DNA from: Boudabousia marimammalium
GTDB lineage: Bacteria; Actinomycetota; Actinomycetes; Actinomycetales; Actinomycetaceae
Assembly (NCBI RefSeq): GCF_001936115.1
Contig: NZ_MPDM01000004.1
Coordinates: 124,001-188,000, forward strand
Reading direction: 5' to 3'
DNA: 64,000 nucleotides
The notes under the pieces were generated by a model that was not told the DNA's origin, ran no database searches, and saw only the letters and a program-made list of their open reading frames with translations. The translations under genes were made by a program, and so were the position numbers. Below, piece by piece: positions 31,367-42,107 of the stretch. The stretch's first letter is position 1; each line of letters starts with the position of its first letter.

Positions 31367-32725
31367 CTAATTGTCTGTATCTGAAGCAGAATACGCAACT
31401 GGAGCCAAAGCCGCACCCAAGAGGGTGGTAAGCGGAATCGCCAGCACCAAACCAATCGAGGCGACCAGGGTGCGAGCAAGTTCCTCTGCGACCTGGCCGG
31501 AACTCAGAATCCCCCACCAGGGGCGGTCCACTAACATGACCAGCATCAGTAGTGGCAATGCGGTACCTGCATAGGCGAAAGCAAGGGTGTAAACGGTGGA
31601 AGCAATATGGTCACGGCCAATACGCATCGCCGACAGGAATACCGACCAGACGCTGGCCTCCGGATTTGACTGGTGTAACTCCCATACGGCAGAAGCTTGA
31701 GTAATGGTGACATCATTGAGCGCACCGATGCCCGCAATCATAATGCCGCAGGTCATGAGTGCAGAAAGGGAAACTTGCGGGAGCGCAGCAGAGAGGTTTT
31801 GAATATCGTCTCCACTGCCTATCAGTACCAGAGCGCTGGTTGCCCAAAGCGCCCCCAGAGTTGTCACTGCCAAACCAAAATAGGTGCCCAGTAAGGCGGT
31901 CGTCGTTTTAATGGAAACCCCGTGCGCAATATAGACCGAGGCGAGAATCATCGCTGAAACCCCCACCAAGGTCACCAACAGTGGGGATTGTCCAGACATC
32001 AAAGCGGGAACCATAAACAATACGATTGTGGCTACGGAAACTGCCAATCCAATCATTGCCAGCAAGCCACGCTTCAGGGCTACCGCTAGAACCAGCACCA
32101 GATAGATGATTATCAAAGCTATCAAAGGGGTGCTTCTTTCCCCATCAAGGTACACGTAGAAGTCTTTCTGGCCCAGATTGATACTCTGATCCGTACCGGT
32201 GCCCGGTAGCACGTTCTCTGTCTTAATAACTTTGACGCGGTGGCCTATTTGCAGACCGGAGCTAACTTCCGGAGGGATATGCACCCAGACAGCCTTTTGT
32301 TCCTTCTCTGTCCTAGTGCAAACCAGATTCTCTGCTTGCGCTTGTTCCAGCTGCCTGGTGGCACAAGCTGAGCTATCTACGACTTGGACAATCTCAACCT
32401 GCTGGCCGGCCTCAATGAATGGCTGCGAACCAATCTGTGGCACATTCGAGGGCCACAGCCAAACCAGACCAAAGAGGGTTACCAGAATCAAGGGCACCAC
32501 AACTGCGGTAAGCAGAACTCTAATCCGCCTGCGCCCCTGCGGGCTTAAGACCAGGGGCTGATTATGGTCATGTGAATGCGAGCTGTCCTTCCGGCCGGAG
32601 TTAGCACTAGGGGAATCCCCCTCGGCCTGACTGGAAAGCGATAGTTTTCGGCGACTAGGCATTCCGGGGCCGAGGGCGGGTTGTGTCCCCTCGCCCTCGG
32701 CCCCGGAATCTAGACGCGCGTTCAT
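31367..32725 (-). CDS. YibE/F family multipass membrane protein
   Basis: A 452-residue membrane protein. A basic cytoplasmic N-terminus (about 1-70) is followed by one membrane segment (about 80-102), an extracytoplasmic domain (about 105-215, with VYLDGERSTP before the next segment) and about seven more membrane segments. The family motif region (LNDVTITQASAVWELHQSNP, DHIASTVYTLAFAYAG) is clear. Function of the family is not known. I used the ATG at 32725 because the longer frame overlaps glyS. Confidence 0.85.
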   Translation of the reverse strand: MNARLDSGAEGEGTQPALGPGMPSRRKLSLSSQAEGDSPSANSGRKDSSHSHDHNQPLVLSPQGRRRIRVLLTAVVVPLILVTLFGLVWLWPSNVPQIGSQPFIEAGQQVEIVQVVDSSACATRQLEQAQAENLVCTRTEKEQKAVWVHIPPEVSSGLQIGHRVKVIKTENVLPGTGTDQSINLGQKDFYVYLDGERSTPLIALIIIYLVLVLAVALKRGLLAMIGLAVSVATIVLFMVPALMSGQSPLLVTLVGVSAMILASVYIAHGVSIKTTTALLGTYFGLAVTTLGALWATSALVLIGSGDDIQNLSAALPQVSLSALMTCGIMIAGIGALNDVTITQASAVWELHQSNPEASVWSVFLSAMRIGRDHIASTVYTLAFAYAGTALPLLMLVMLVDRPWWGILSSGQVAEELARTLVASIGLVLAIPLTTLLGAALAPVAYSASDTDN

Positions 32726-32744
32726 AGTTTCACTGGGTGAATAA

Positions 32745-34139
32745 TCAAGCGCCAAGCAAGCGGGTTGCCAGCCAGTTCTGCACCTCGGCGAGAGGCACCC
32801 GGACCTGCTCCATGGTGTCACGGTCACGGATGGTGACAGCCTGATCTTCCAGGGAGTCGAAATCGTAGGTGATGCAGTACGGGGTGCCAATCTCGTCTTG
32901 CCGACGGTAACGACGACCAACTGCGCCGGCATCGTCATAGTCGACGTTCCAGAACTGACGCAGCTGCTGCGCTAGTTCCTTCGCTGGCTCAGTCAGTTCA
33001 GCCTTGCGGGAAAGCGGCAAAACCGCGACCTTCACCGGGGACAGGCGCGGGTCCAGTTTCAGCACGATGCGCTTATCCACACCGCCCTTGGTGTTGGGGG
33101 CCTCATCTTCAGTGTAGGCTTCCACCAAGAAAGCCATCAGGGAGCGGGTAAGACCAGCGGAAGGCTCAATCACGTAGGGCACAAAACGCTCGCCTTGCGC
33201 CTGATCGAAGTATTCCAGCTTCGAGCCCGAGTGTTCCGCGTGAGTGGAAAGATCGAAGTCGGTACGGTTTGCGATGCCTTCCAGTTCACCCCATTCAGAG
33301 CCTTGGAAACCGAAAGTGTATTCAATGTCAACGGTGCGTTTTGAGTAGTGTGAGAGCTTCTCCTGCGGATGCTCATAGATGCGCAGGTGCTCCGGGTCGA
33401 TGCCCAGGTCGGTGTACCATGCCATCCTTTGATCAATCCAGTACTGGTGCCATTCCTCATCGGTGCCGGGCTTGACGAAGAATTCCATCTCCATCTGCTC
33501 AAACTCACGGGTGCGGAAAATAAAGTTACCGGGGGTAATCTCATTACGGAAGGACTTACCAATCTGGCCAATTCCGAAAGGTACCTTCATACGAGCAGTG
33601 GTCTGCACGTTCGCGTAGTTCACGAAAATGCCCTGGGCAGTTTCGGGACGTAGGAAGTGCAGTCCGGACTCGTCATCGACCGGACCTAGGTAGGTCTTAA
33701 GGAGGCCGGAGAATGCCCGCGGCTCAGTCCATTGACCGCGCGTACCACAGTTCGGGCAGGCCACATTTTCCATCTCAACAGTGTCGGGGTTGTCAATATT
33801 GTGCTTTGCCGCATAGGCTTCTTGCAGGGTATCTTGCCGTTGCCGCTTGTGGCAGCTTAGGCACTCGATCAAAGGATCCGTGAAGGCTTTGAGGTGGCCG
33901 GAAGCCTCCCACACCTGCGGGGGCAAAATTACGGAAGAATCAAGACCGACAACATTATCGCGTGAGCGGACCATGTATGCCCACCACTGTCGCTTAATGT
34001 TTTCTTTCAGTTCAGCGCCCAAAGGACCGTAATCCCAGGCAGAGCGTGTGCCTCCATAAATTTCGCCCGAAGGGTAGACGAAGCCACGGCGTTTTGCCAA
34101 GCTAATGACGCTATCTAGACGCGAGCTGCTCTGTGCCAC
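32745..34139 (-). CDS. glyS: Glycyl-tRNA synthetase, single-chain type
   Basis: A 464-residue class II synthetase of the eukaryotic/Gram-positive alpha2 type. Visible are [20 protein letters not shown] near the N-terminus, [36 protein letters not shown] (motif 2), motif 3 with [14 protein letters not shown], and a C-terminal anticodon-binding domain. A zinc ribbon CLSCH...CPNCG lies between. I took the GTG at 34139 because AAGGAG precedes it by 7 bases; the longer frame to 34172 has no such site. It is divergent from the fur/zur gene. No T-box leader is visible. Confidence 0.97.
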   Translation of the reverse strand: MAQSSSRLDSVISLAKRRGFVYPSGEIYGGTRSAWDYGPLGAELKENIKRQWWAYMVRSRDNVVGLDSSVILPPQVWEASGHLKAFTDPLIECLSCHKRQRQDTLQEAYAAKHNIDNPDTVEMENVACPNCGTRGQWTEPRAFSGLLKTYLGPVDDESGLHFLRPETAQGIFVNYANVQTTARMKVPFGIGQIGKSFRNEITPGNFIFRTREFEQMEMEFFVKPGTDEEWHQYWIDQRMAWYTDLGIDPEHLRIYEHPQEKLSHYSKRTVDIEYTFGFQGSEWGELEGIANRTDFDLSTHAEHSGSKLEYFDQAQGERFVPYVIEPSAGLTRSLMAFLVEAYTEDEAPNTKGGVDKRIVLKLDPRLSPVKVAVLPLSRKAELTEPAKELAQQLRQFWNVDYDDAGAVGRRYRRQDEIGTPYCITYDFDSLEDQAVTIRDRDTMEQVRVPLAEVQNWLATRLLGA

Positions 34140-34319
34140 TCTCGTTCTCCTTAATATTCTGGTTGAAAACACATCTGGCTGACGTGTCGATTGCTAGTTT
34201 ATCCTGTCTTGTCTACTAGTCCCACTCTGGCACGGTATCTGTTCGTGCTTCGTGAGGATTGCCATGATTTGAGGTAAAATCTAGGGAACAATAAAGCCAT
34301 CAGTAAAGGATTGGTTGCC

Positions 34320-34715
34320 ATGCAAAGAATGACTCGCCAGCGCGCCGCCATTGAGCAACTGCTATCAGAGCTCGATGAGTTCCGTTCCGCACAGCAGCTT
34401 CATGACGACTTGCGCAAGTCAGGAAACACGATTGGTTTGGCCACGGTTTACCGGACCCTGCAGCAAATGGCTGAGGCTAAGGAAGTAGATGTTGTCCGGG
34501 GAGCTGACGGCGAAGCTCTCTACCGCCGGTGCACCGGCTGGGAGCATCATCATCATTTGATTTGCCGTGAATGCAATAAGGCCGTGGAGATTTCTTCCAA
34601 GATCGTGGAACGCTGGGTACATGAGGTCGCCAATCAGCATGATTTCACTGAAGTGCAGCACGCCGCTGACATGATTGGCCTATGCAAGGAATGCGCGGCT
34701 AAGAAGAAAGCCTAG
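34320..34715 (+). CDS. zur: Fur family metalloregulator, probably Zur
   Basis: A 131-residue repressor: winged helix (LATVYRTLQQMAEAKEVDVV) and dimerisation domain with HHHHLICRECNKAVEI and GLCKECAAKK, which give the two CxxC structural zinc pairs. The gene next to glyS in actinobacteria is normally Zur (FurB), which represses zinc uptake. I infer Zur from this place; Fur cannot be excluded. The ATG at 34320 has AAAGGA 9 bases upstream; a TTG at 34311 is in frame. The stop overlaps uppS convergently by 4 bases. Confidence 0.85.
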   Translation: MQRMTRQRAAIEQLLSELDEFRSAQQLHDDLRKSGNTIGLATVYRTLQQMAEAKEVDVVRGADGEALYRRCTGWEHHHHLICRECNKAVEISSKIVERWVHEVANQHDFTEVQHAADMIGLCKECAAKKKA

Positions 34716-35506
34716 CTGCCTTCCAAGTTTTGCACCTGATCTACTGCGCCCCCAAAGCGTCTCTCCCGGTGCGTGTAATCATCAAGGACCCGCCAGAGGT
34801 TTTCCCGTCCGAAATCTGGCCAGGCTTCGGGAACGAAAACACATTCCGCGTAGGCAATCTGCCACAGCATATAGTTGGAGATTCTTTGCTCTCCAGAAGT
34901 GCGAATAAGTAGATCCACTTCGGGCAAGTCAGGCAGGTAAAGATACTTGGCGAGGGTCTTTTCCGTAATCCGATCGGGGTTGATTTCTCCGCGCACGGCA
35001 GCTTGAGCGAGGCCCCGAGCCGCGTCAACTAGTTCAGCTTGTCCCCCGTAGTTCAGGTTCATGACGAGGGTGAGTCCAGTGTTGTCTTTCGTCAGGGCTG
35101 CAGCCCGCTCCAGCTCACTAATAACCGATTTCCACAAGCGTTGGCGACGCCCGCTCCAGCGCACCCGAACATTCCAAGCATCCAGTTCATCACAGCGGCT
35201 CCGGAGCACCCGCCGGGAGTATCCCATCAAGAATTTCACTTCCGCGGGAGATCGCTTCCAGTTCTCAGTGGAGAAGGCGTAAACCGAAAGGACTTTGACA
35301 CCAGCTTCAATAGCGCCAGCGATTGTGTCCATCAGGGCGTCCTCACCGGCTTCATGTCCGGCAGTGCGAGGAAGCCCCCGCTGGTTAGCCCACCGGCCAT
35401 TACCATCCATAATGATGGCAATATGCTGAGGAATACTGAGCCTGTCCCCCTCGCCAATTTCAGGAAGCGAAATATTCTCTCTCGGGTCTGGAACTCGCTT
35501 GGACAT
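34712..35506 (-). CDS. uppS: Isoprenyl transferase (undecaprenyl diphosphate synthase)
   Basis: Builds the polyprenyl diphosphate carrier for cell-wall synthesis. The 264-residue product has the cis-prenyltransferase motifs HIAIIMDGNGRWANQRGLPR with the catalytic Asp, TAGHEAG, VYAFSTENWKRS, and DLLIRTSGEQRISNYMLWQ near the C-terminus. It is encoded one base from recO, and the pair is a conserved actinobacterial arrangement. Confidence 0.96.
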   Translation of the reverse strand: MSKRVPDPRENISLPEIGEGDRLSIPQHIAIIMDGNGRWANQRGLPRTAGHEAGEDALMDTIAGAIEAGVKVLSVYAFSTENWKRSPAEVKFLMGYSRRVLRSRCDELDAWNVRVRWSGRRQRLWKSVISELERAAALTKDNTGLTLVMNLNYGGQAELVDAARGLAQAAVRGEINPDRITEKTLAKYLYLPDLPEVDLLIRTSGEQRISNYMLWQIAYAECVFVPEAWPDFGRENLWRVLDDYTHRERRFGGAVDQVQNLEGS

Positions 35507-35507
35507 T

Positions 35508-36236
35508 TCAGCCCCTCTCTCTCACTGCAACGGAACGGATTTTACGTTCCACATGCCACTGCGTGTATTTGGTCGCCAGAAGCGCCAGATCATGTGCGAT
35601 GGCTGGAGGGGCAAGGTCTGCTTCCTCCCAGTTACCTTTGGTTAGTTGAGCCCCCAGTTTAATCACTTCGCTACCCGGATTGAAAGCATTAGGGCTGAGA
35701 CAATCTTCGCAGACGACGCCGCCAGATTCGACGCTAAAAAACGGTTCCGTAATCATGTTTGAACAAACCGCGCAAACTGTCCAACTAGGTGACCAACCTG
35801 CAATCGTCATCAGTCGTAACAGATATGAGGCAACCACCAGATCGGGGGCGTGCCGCCGTCTGGAGAGAGCATTCAATGCCCCCACTAGGAGCTCATAGAT
35901 GCGCGGATTTGGTTCATCATCTTCCGCCACCTTTTCAGTGGTTTCCACCATTACCGCGCCCGCCGTGTAGAGATCATAATCGCGGGTAATAAGCTGATGA
36001 TACGGGTAAATCACGCTGACTTGCGTTACTGTGTCTAGGCTCCGTCCCTCATAACACTGCAGATCAACCACGCTGAATGGTTCCAGCCGTGAGCCAAAGC
36101 GCGAACTGGTCCGTCGCACTCCTTTCGCGACGGCACGAATTACGCCTTTCTCTGGACTGAGCATAGTAATAATCCGGTCTGCTTCGCCAATCGGATGGGT
36201 CCGCAGGACAACCGCATGCGCACGATAGAGCCGCAT
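35508..36236 (-). CDS. recO: DNA repair protein RecO
   Basis: Recombination mediator of the RecFOR pathway. The 242-residue product has an N-terminal OB fold (RAHAVVLRTHPIGEADRIIT, then SPEKGVIRAVAKGVRR) and a helical C-terminus with a zinc-binding CAVC...CEDC. It lies between era and uppS with 1- and 8-base gaps, so the three are likely one transcript. Confidence 0.95.
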   Translation of the reverse strand: MRLYRAHAVVLRTHPIGEADRIITMLSPEKGVIRAVAKGVRRTSSRFGSRLEPFSVVDLQCYEGRSLDTVTQVSVIYPYHQLITRDYDLYTAGAVMVETTEKVAEDDEPNPRIYELLVGALNALSRRRHAPDLVVASYLLRLMTIAGWSPSWTVCAVCSNMITEPFFSVESGGVVCEDCLSPNAFNPGSEVIKLGAQLTKGNWEEADLAPPAIAHDLALLATKYTQWHVERKIRSVAVRERG

Positions 36237-36244
36237 GAGAGCTC

Positions 36245-37216
36245 CTAGAAGCCTAAGCGACCCAGCATTTTCGGGTCGCGCTGCCAGTCTTTTGCGGTGC
36301 GCACATGCATGTCAAGGAAGACTCGGCGTCCCAGCAGTTCTGAAATCTGCTTGCGGGCTGCTTCCCCGACGCTTCGCAGACGCTTGCCTCCAGCCCCAAT
36401 AATGATGCCTTTTTGACTATCACGTTCCACGAAAAGGTTCACATGAATATCAACCATCACGGGTTCTTTCCCTGCCCGCTGCGCAGCATTATGGGGTTCG
36501 CGTTCAATGATTTCTTCGACCTGCACAGCGAGAGAGTGCGGTAGTTCCTCACGCACGCCTTCCAGGGCGGCTTCACGGATCAGCTCCGCAATCATGACGC
36601 GCTCTGGCTCGTCAGTGATTTCGTTTTCCGGGTAGAGCGGCGGAGACACCGGCAGATGCGACATGACGATGTCTGCTAGCCTGTCGACCTGATGTCCGGT
36701 CAGGCCAGAAACCGGCACAATCTCAGCCCAATCACCCAGCTGGTCAATATCCAGCAGATGCTTCATCAGTCTTTCAGGGGAGACTTTATCCGTTTTGGTA
36801 GCAATCGCAATGACGGGAGCGCGTGCCTCTTTCAGCTCGGCCGCAATGTATTCATCGCCCGGGCCAATCTTTTGGTCTGATGGCAAGCAGAACATGATGA
36901 CATCCACGTCCGCTAGGTTCTCTCTCACCATATCGTTCAGACGCTTACCGAGGAGGGTGCGGGGGCGATGGTATCCGGGAGTATCAACTAGCACGATTTG
37001 GCCTTGCGGACGGTGAACAATACCGCGCACCGCATGTCTGGTTGTCTCTGGACGGTCAGACATGATCGCGATCTTTTGCCCCACCATGGCGTTAGTGAGG
37101 GTGGATTTTCCCACATTGGGTCGTCCCACAATGCAGGCGAAACCGGCCCGATAATTCTCTGGGACGTCGCTACGGATGAGACCGGAAAGGCTCTCAGAGT
37201 GGTTTTCTTCGGTCAT
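36245..37216 (-). CDS. era: GTPase Era
   Basis: Binds 16S rRNA in 30S assembly. The 323-residue product has G1 GRPNVGKST, G3 DTPGYH, G4 TKTD (about residue 139), and a C-terminal KH domain with FVERDSQKGIIIGAGGKRLR. The N-terminal 20 residues are a short extension. A 61-base gap separates it from the upstream corC-like gene. Confidence 0.97.
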   Translation of the reverse strand: MTEENHSESLSGLIRSDVPENYRAGFACIVGRPNVGKSTLTNAMVGQKIAIMSDRPETTRHAVRGIVHRPQGQIVLVDTPGYHRPRTLLGKRLNDMVRENLADVDVIMFCLPSDQKIGPGDEYIAAELKEARAPVIAIATKTDKVSPERLMKHLLDIDQLGDWAEIVPVSGLTGHQVDRLADIVMSHLPVSPPLYPENEITDEPERVMIAELIREAALEGVREELPHSLAVQVEEIIEREPHNAAQRAGKEPVMVDIHVNLFVERDSQKGIIIGAGGKRLRSVGEAARKQISELLGRRVFLDMHVRTAKDWQRDPKMLGRLGF

Positions 37217-37277
37217 TAAATATATCTCCTCGTCATTGGTTGACAGTGCCCCGACCTAGCGGGCACCTGTTCACAGC

Positions 37278-38606
37278 CTACTCTGATTCGGCAGGCAATG
37301 CGCGGACATGATAGTACGCGACTTGTTTTCTGCGTCCCATGGCTTCTTGGGCGATAAACTCTAGGTTCTTCACCACGACCTTCGCACCAGGCAAAGGCAC
37401 CTTGTTCAAAACTTTTGCGACCAGGCCGCCGACTGAGTCGACGTCCTCGTCCTCGAGCTCAATCTCGAAAATCTCCCCCAGGTCGTCAATCGGATAACGG
37501 GAAGGGACCTGCCAGACGCCCTCGGCTACCTGGGCGGGCTCTTCCTCAATCTCACGATCATGTTCGTCAGTGAGCTCCCCCACCACCTCTTCAAGGAGGT
37601 CTTCCAAAGTCACCAAGCCCGCAATCCCGCCCCATTCATCCACCAAGATGGCCATATGGAAAGAATCTCGCTGCATGAGACGAAGCACGTCATCGGCATA
37701 TAGGATTTCAGGCAGGAAATGGGCCTGACGCATCACCTTCGTGACCGGGAGGGTAGCGGTTTCTGGATGCGCCATCAGGTTCCGGGTAACGTCCTTGAAA
37801 TAGACTAGGCCCCGAATATCATCTGAATCCTCACCGATCACCGGCAAGCGGGAGAAACCAGAGCGGACAAAAAGCTTCATGGCGTCACGAAGATTAGCCG
37901 TTGCATCAATCACAATCATGTCGGGACGCGGTAACATTACCTCCCGTACCAAGGTTTGCCCCAGCTCAAAAACAGAGCGAAGCATCTTCCGGTCTTCATC
38001 TTCAAACAGTTCAGCTTCGCCGACCTGATCGACCATTTCACGCAGGTCATCAGCCATCTCACGGCGAGCTTCCGCTTCTGTCTGAGTTGAAGCAGGACGC
38101 AGGCGTCGCAGTGAACGGGTCACCGGTTCAAATAGACTATTCAGCTTCACCGCGAAAGCAGTCAGTGAACGCAAGAACAGCATGACGCCGCCCGGCCACC
38201 GGTAGGAGAACTGCCGCGGCACAACAGAAACCGCAACCGAAAGCAACAGCCAGTTACCCAGCAGCGCAATCAGAGCAATCAGCCACCAGACCCAGCCGCT
38301 TTGCACCAGTACTAGGGTCAAGAACACGGTTGCCACAGACTGCATAGCTAAACGAAGCGAACGCACCGACCGGTCGGTGCGGGCGCGATCAGAAACCTGC
38401 GCCAGAACCAGCTTAGCTCCTTCACGTTCATCGTCCACCAAGTCCTCAGCACTGGCTTTAGACAAATGCTCCAAGGCGGTTTCCACAGCATTTAACAGGC
38501 CTGCCACTAAGAAGGCAAGCAGGGAAACAACGGTCAGAATGATGACCGGGATATTCTGTTCAGAAGCAACCGGGGCAGCCTGTAAAAGCAAAGGCAAAAC
38601 AGTCAT
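37278..38606 (-). CDS. CorC/HlyC family transporter-associated protein
   Basis: A 442-residue protein: CNNM-type membrane domain with four hydrophobic segments (about 5-150), two CBS domains (about 205-330; VREVMLPRPDMIVIDATANL, and LVDEWGGIAGLVTLEDLLEE) and a C-terminal CorC_HlyC domain (ending HVRALPAESE). The family is linked to magnesium/cobalt handling; haemolysin names are historical. Its start overlaps the ybeY stop by one base, so ybeY-corC is coupled as in other actinobacteria. Confidence 0.92.
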   Translation of the reverse strand: MTVLPLLLQAAPVASEQNIPVIILTVVSLLAFLVAGLLNAVETALEHLSKASAEDLVDDEREGAKLVLAQVSDRARTDRSVRSLRLAMQSVATVFLTLVLVQSGWVWWLIALIALLGNWLLLSVAVSVVPRQFSYRWPGGVMLFLRSLTAFAVKLNSLFEPVTRSLRRLRPASTQTEAEARREMADDLREMVDQVGEAELFEDEDRKMLRSVFELGQTLVREVMLPRPDMIVIDATANLRDAMKLFVRSGFSRLPVIGEDSDDIRGLVYFKDVTRNLMAHPETATLPVTKVMRQAHFLPEILYADDVLRLMQRDSFHMAILVDEWGGIAGLVTLEDLLEEVVGELTDEHDREIEEEPAQVAEGVWQVPSRYPIDDLGEIFEIELEDEDVDSVGGLVAKVLNKVPLPGAKVVVKNLEFIAQEAMGRRKQVAYYHVRALPAESE

Positions 38607-39064
38607 TAACTGTTCCTTGAAGCTAAGAACTCAAGCAACAGACGACGCTGCAGACCAAACATCTCTTTCTGTTCCTCCGGTTCCGCATGATCATAACCCA
38701 GTAAATGCAAAATCCCATGAACCGTTAGCAGGAGCATTTCTTCGACCGCAGCGTGGCCAGCCTCCAAGGCTTGCTGCCGAGCAACCTGCGGGCAAATCAC
38801 CAAGTCCCCCAAAATACCTTCAGAAACTGGAGCAGCTTGCGTGCCGGGACGTAGTTCATCCATCGGGAAGCTCATCACGTCGGTCGGGCCGGGCAAGTCA
38901 AGCCAACGAATATGCAGCTCTTCCATCGGGTCAGGATCAATAAACATGATAGACAGTTCCACCTGGCTGGAAACATGCATCTGATCTAGCACGTAGCGGG
39001 CACACTCAACGAACTCAGTCTCGTCGATCTGCTCCTCAGTCTCATTCGACACTTCAATGCTCAT
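38606..39064 (-). CDS. ybeY: Endoribonuclease YbeY (16S rRNA maturation)
   Basis: A 152-residue metal-dependent RNase. The family motif [16 protein letters not shown] (about residues 115-130) gives the three zinc-binding histidines. [10 protein letters not shown] is also conserved. It is coupled to phoH upstream and the corC-like gene downstream by one-base overlaps. Confidence 0.96.
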   Translation of the reverse strand: MSIEVSNETEEQIDETEFVECARYVLDQMHVSSQVELSIMFIDPDPMEELHIRWLDLPGPTDVMSFPMDELRPGTQAAPVSEGILGDLVICPQVARQQALEAGHAAVEEMLLLTVHGILHLLGYDHAEPEEQKEMFGLQRRLLLEFLASRNS

Positions 39065-40125
39065 CAGTTTCTTCTCCTTCGTGAGCTCCGATTGGCGGAA
39101 TGCTCTTGATTGTATCCGCGGGCCGCATCCCAGCGCTCATAGGCGTCAATGATTTTGGAGACCAGCTCATGCCTGACCACATCTTGGCTGGTCAGGTGGA
39201 CAAACTCAACATCCTCGACCCCCTGCAAAATACCTTCGATTACACGCAAACCTGACTGTACGCCGCCGGGTAAATCAACCTGGGACACGTCACCAGTCAC
39301 CACCGCAGTGGAGTTAAAGCCCAGGCGGGTGAGGAACATCTTCATCTGCTGCGGGGTCGTATTTTGAGCTTCATCCAAGATAATGAAAGCATCATTGAGG
39401 GTGCGTCCACGCATGTACGCCAAAGGCGCCACTTCAATCGTGCCCGCCGCCATCAGTTTCGGGAGCGCCTCTTCATCCAGCATGTCATGAAGAGCGTCGT
39501 AGAGGGGACGCAGATACGGGTCAATCTTGTCCGTCAAAGTACCTGGGAGGAAGCCCAAAGACTCCCCTGCTTCCACAGCGGGACGGGTCAAAACAATCCG
39601 CCTAACCGAACCCGACAAGAGGGCGCGAACAGCTTTCGCCATGGCCAAATAGGTTTTACCGGTACCGGCTGGCCCAATGCCGAAAACCACAGTGTTGTCG
39701 TCAATAGCATCCACATAGCGTTTTTGGCCATCAGATTTTGGGCGAATCTTTTTGCCCCGGACACTGAGCACATCCAGGTCGGTAGCTTGAGCTGCAGTAC
39801 TGGCCGCCGCCCTAGTGAGCAAAGAAACCGCATGGGAAACCGACTGGGCATCTAGTGGCGAACCCGTCGCCGCAACCGCGATCAGCTCCTCAATCAGGTC
39901 GACAACCATTTCCACTTGATGGACCGGTCCAGAGATTGAAATCTCGCCGCCGCGGGTTACGATCCTCAGCTGCGGGAAGCCGCGTTCGATGACCCGCATG
40001 ACATTATCATTGACCCCATACACTAGGACCGGATCAACCTGCTGCGGAATCGTCAGATTCCTGGTCGATAGTAGCGATGTGGTTACTGGGGTTGAGTCCA
40101 GCTCAACCGAATCATTGTCGTTCAT
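39064..40125 (-). CDS. phoH: PhoH family ATPase
   Basis: A 353-residue protein with a KH-like N-terminal part and a PhoH ATPase domain: [19 protein letters not shown] (Walker A), [17 protein letters not shown], and [20 protein letters not shown] (Walker B). It always travels with ybeY, which suggests a role in RNA processing. A C-terminal basic tail (SSRRRRN) is unconserved. Confidence 0.95.
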   Translation of the reverse strand: MNDNDSVELDSTPVTTSLLSTRNLTIPQQVDPVLVYGVNDNVMRVIERGFPQLRIVTRGGEISISGPVHQVEMVVDLIEELIAVAATGSPLDAQSVSHAVSLLTRAAASTAAQATDLDVLSVRGKKIRPKSDGQKRYVDAIDDNTVVFGIGPAGTGKTYLAMAKAVRALLSGSVRRIVLTRPAVEAGESLGFLPGTLTDKIDPYLRPLYDALHDMLDEEALPKLMAAGTIEVAPLAYMRGRTLNDAFIILDEAQNTTPQQMKMFLTRLGFNSTAVVTGDVSQVDLPGGVQSGLRVIEGILQGVEDVEFVHLTSQDVVRHELVSKIIDAYERWDAARGYNQEHSANRSSRRRRN

Positions 40126-40237
40126 TCAATCTTTCTTAAATACCGTGGGTGTTGCGATCAGTTACCCCTGCCTCTAGTTTAACGTGTCCTGGAGTCCGAT
40201 GGGGCTCAGCGACGGAAGTCGCCCTGCCGACTGAGGA

Positions 40238-41002
40238 TTAATCCCACAGGCCGAGCTGCTGGGTAATCACCGAGAGCGCAACCACGCCGGCGGTACCAGA
40301 ACGCAAGACGGTCGGCCCCAAACGCACGGCGATTGCACCAGCTTGAGTCAGTTCCTCATATTCGGCCGGGCTAATCCCGCCCTCGGGGCCAACCAGAATC
40401 CAGATTTCACCGGCCTGTGAAAGCTCACGCAAATGGCTACTAAAGCGTGCCTCATCAGCCTCATGCAAAAGCCAGACTTGACCGCCGCGACTAGACGCCT
40501 CGGCAACCAGTTTCGCCAGTTGCTTCGTGGTAGCTACCGACTGAACGGCAGGTACCTGGGCGCGCCGCGACTGCTTGGCGGCCGCCCTCACTGCGTCTTG
40601 CCATTTGCTAACGCCCTTTTCTGCTTTCGGCCCTAGCCAGCGCACAATGCTACGGTCTGACTGCCAGGGCACTACCTGATTGACCCCAATTTCGGTGGCC
40701 TGAGCAATAGCTGACTCATCCCTTCCGCCTTTCGCTAAGGCTTGCACTAGGACGAGGGCGGGCTCAGTAACATCTCGACTGGCTGGACCAGTAATCTGCA
40801 CGGTAACAGTCTTAGAGTCCACCGATTTCACTTCGGCGGGAGCTCTCCAGCCCTGCCCATCGACCAGATCAAGGGCCTCCCCCGCCTGCAGCCGCATTAC
40901 CTGAATATGCTTCGCTTCGCCACCGCTGACCGTGAGGGAATCCCCCTCGGCCAGTTGCTCTACCGAAGTCTCAGGATCTGCAATGAAAACCGGATTAGTC
41001 AT
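40238..41002 (-). CDS. rsmE: 16S rRNA (uracil1498-N3)-methyltransferase
   Basis: A 254-residue SPOUT-family enzyme. The N-terminal PUA-like domain holds LTVSGGEAKHIQVMRLQAGE; the knotted C-terminal domain has WILVGPEGGISPAEYEELTQ and the SAM-binding VRLGPTVLRSGTAGVVALSV. Its start abuts the dnaJ stop by one base, so hrcA-dnaJ-rsmE is an operon. Confidence 0.95.
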   Translation of the reverse strand: MTNPVFIADPETSVEQLAEGDSLTVSGGEAKHIQVMRLQAGEALDLVDGQGWRAPAEVKSVDSKTVTVQITGPASRDVTEPALVLVQALAKGGRDESAIAQATEIGVNQVVPWQSDRSIVRWLGPKAEKGVSKWQDAVRAAAKQSRRAQVPAVQSVATTKQLAKLVAEASSRGGQVWLLHEADEARFSSHLRELSQAGEIWILVGPEGGISPAEYEELTQAGAIAVRLGPTVLRSGTAGVVALSVITQQLGLWD

Positions 41003-42099
41003 TAGTTCCCTGTCAGCTTGTCCCGGAGCTTATCAAAAACTCCACCAGAAGAAGCCTGCTCTGAGTAGGCTTCGTCGCGTAGCTGCGCCAGCTGTTCCAT
41101 CAGTTCACGCTGCTCACGGTTTAGCTTCTTCGGGATTTCCACATCTATGCGCACGTGCATATCGCCGCGACCACGCCGACGCAAATGGGTGACCCCCAAA
41201 CCTTCCAAGGTGATTTCATCACCTGGCTGAGTGCCAGCTTCCACCGTGATTTCTTTCTCCCCATCCAGAGTTGAGATGGGAAGCGCAGTGCCGAGGGCGG
41301 CAGTGGTCATCGGCACCGTAATCTTCGTGAAAACATCATCACCTTGGCGGCTCAGAGTCGGATGCGGAATCTCATGGAATTCGATGTAGAGATCTCCGTT
41401 AGGACCGCCGGCCGGCCCTGCCTCGCCCTCGCCCGTCATCCGGAAACGGGTGCCGTGGTCAACGCCGGGAGGAACCTCCACGGGGATAGTGCGGCGCGCT
41501 CGCACCCGGCCATCCCCCGCACACTCAGTGCACGGGGTAGGAATGATAGTGCCATACCCGGAGCAGCGCGGACAGGAAACATTCGTCATGACTGCACCCA
41601 GCAAGGACCGCGTCATCCGCTGCACGTAACCATTGCCGTGACATTCCGGGCAGGTTTCTAGGCTGGTACCAGGCTCACAGCAGGAACCGTCACAGCGCGA
41701 ACACCGCACCGCGGTGTCAAGGGAAACTTCCTTCTGCGCCCCGAAAGTTACCTCTTCCAAAGTCACATCCATGACCGTCAGAGTGTCTTGTCCCCGCCGT
41801 GCTCGCGGAACGGGACCACGCATGGACCCGCCACCGGTGGCGGCAGAGAAGAAAGTCTCAAAGAGGTCTTCGAAGCCGAAGCCTCCGCCACCGTTGCCGC
41901 TACCGCCCAAGTCGTATTGTTGACGTTTTTGCGGGTCAGAAAGCACCTCATAGGCGACGGTTACTTTCTTGAACTCCTCTTCAGATTCTGGACCTGCCAC
42001 ATCTGGATGCAATTTTCGCGCAAGCTTACGGTAGGCGCGCTTGATTTCTTCTGCAGAGGCCTCCTTGGAGACACCCAGAATTTCATAGTAATCAGACAA
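41002..42099 (-). CDS. dnaJ: Chaperone protein DnaJ
   Basis: Co-chaperone of DnaK, 365 residues. J domain with HPD ([12 protein letters not shown], about residue 33), a Gly-rich stretch, four zinc-finger repeats and the C-terminal substrate-binding domains. The zinc repeats read [24 protein letters not shown] and CTECAGDG; the first has Cys for the usual last Gly. It belongs to the DnaJ2 type that follows hrcA in actinobacteria and is likely under HrcA/CIRCE control. Confidence 0.96.
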   Translation of the reverse strand: MSDYYEILGVSKEASAEEIKRAYRKLARKLHPDVAGPESEEEFKKVTVAYEVLSDPQKRQQYDLGGSGNGGGGFGFEDLFETFFSAATGGGSMRGPVPRARRGQDTLTVMDVTLEEVTFGAQKEVSLDTAVRCSRCDGSCCEPGTSLETCPECHGNGYVQRMTRSLLGAVMTNVSCPRCSGYGTIIPTPCTECAGDGRVRARRTIPVEVPPGVDHGTRFRMTGEGEAGPAGGPNGDLYIEFHEIPHPTLSRQGDDVFTKITVPMTTAALGTALPISTLDGEKEITVEAGTQPGDEITLEGLGVTHLRRRGRGDMHVRIDVEIPKKLNREQRELMEQLAQLRDEAYSEQASSGGVFDKLRDKLTGN

Positions 42100-42107
42100 A
42101 ATAATCC

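Noticed and set aside
34140-34319. T-box riboswitch upstream of glyS, and one before valS (57096-57169)
   Set aside because: No T-box antiterminator sequence, specifier loop or terminator was found; both leaders are short.
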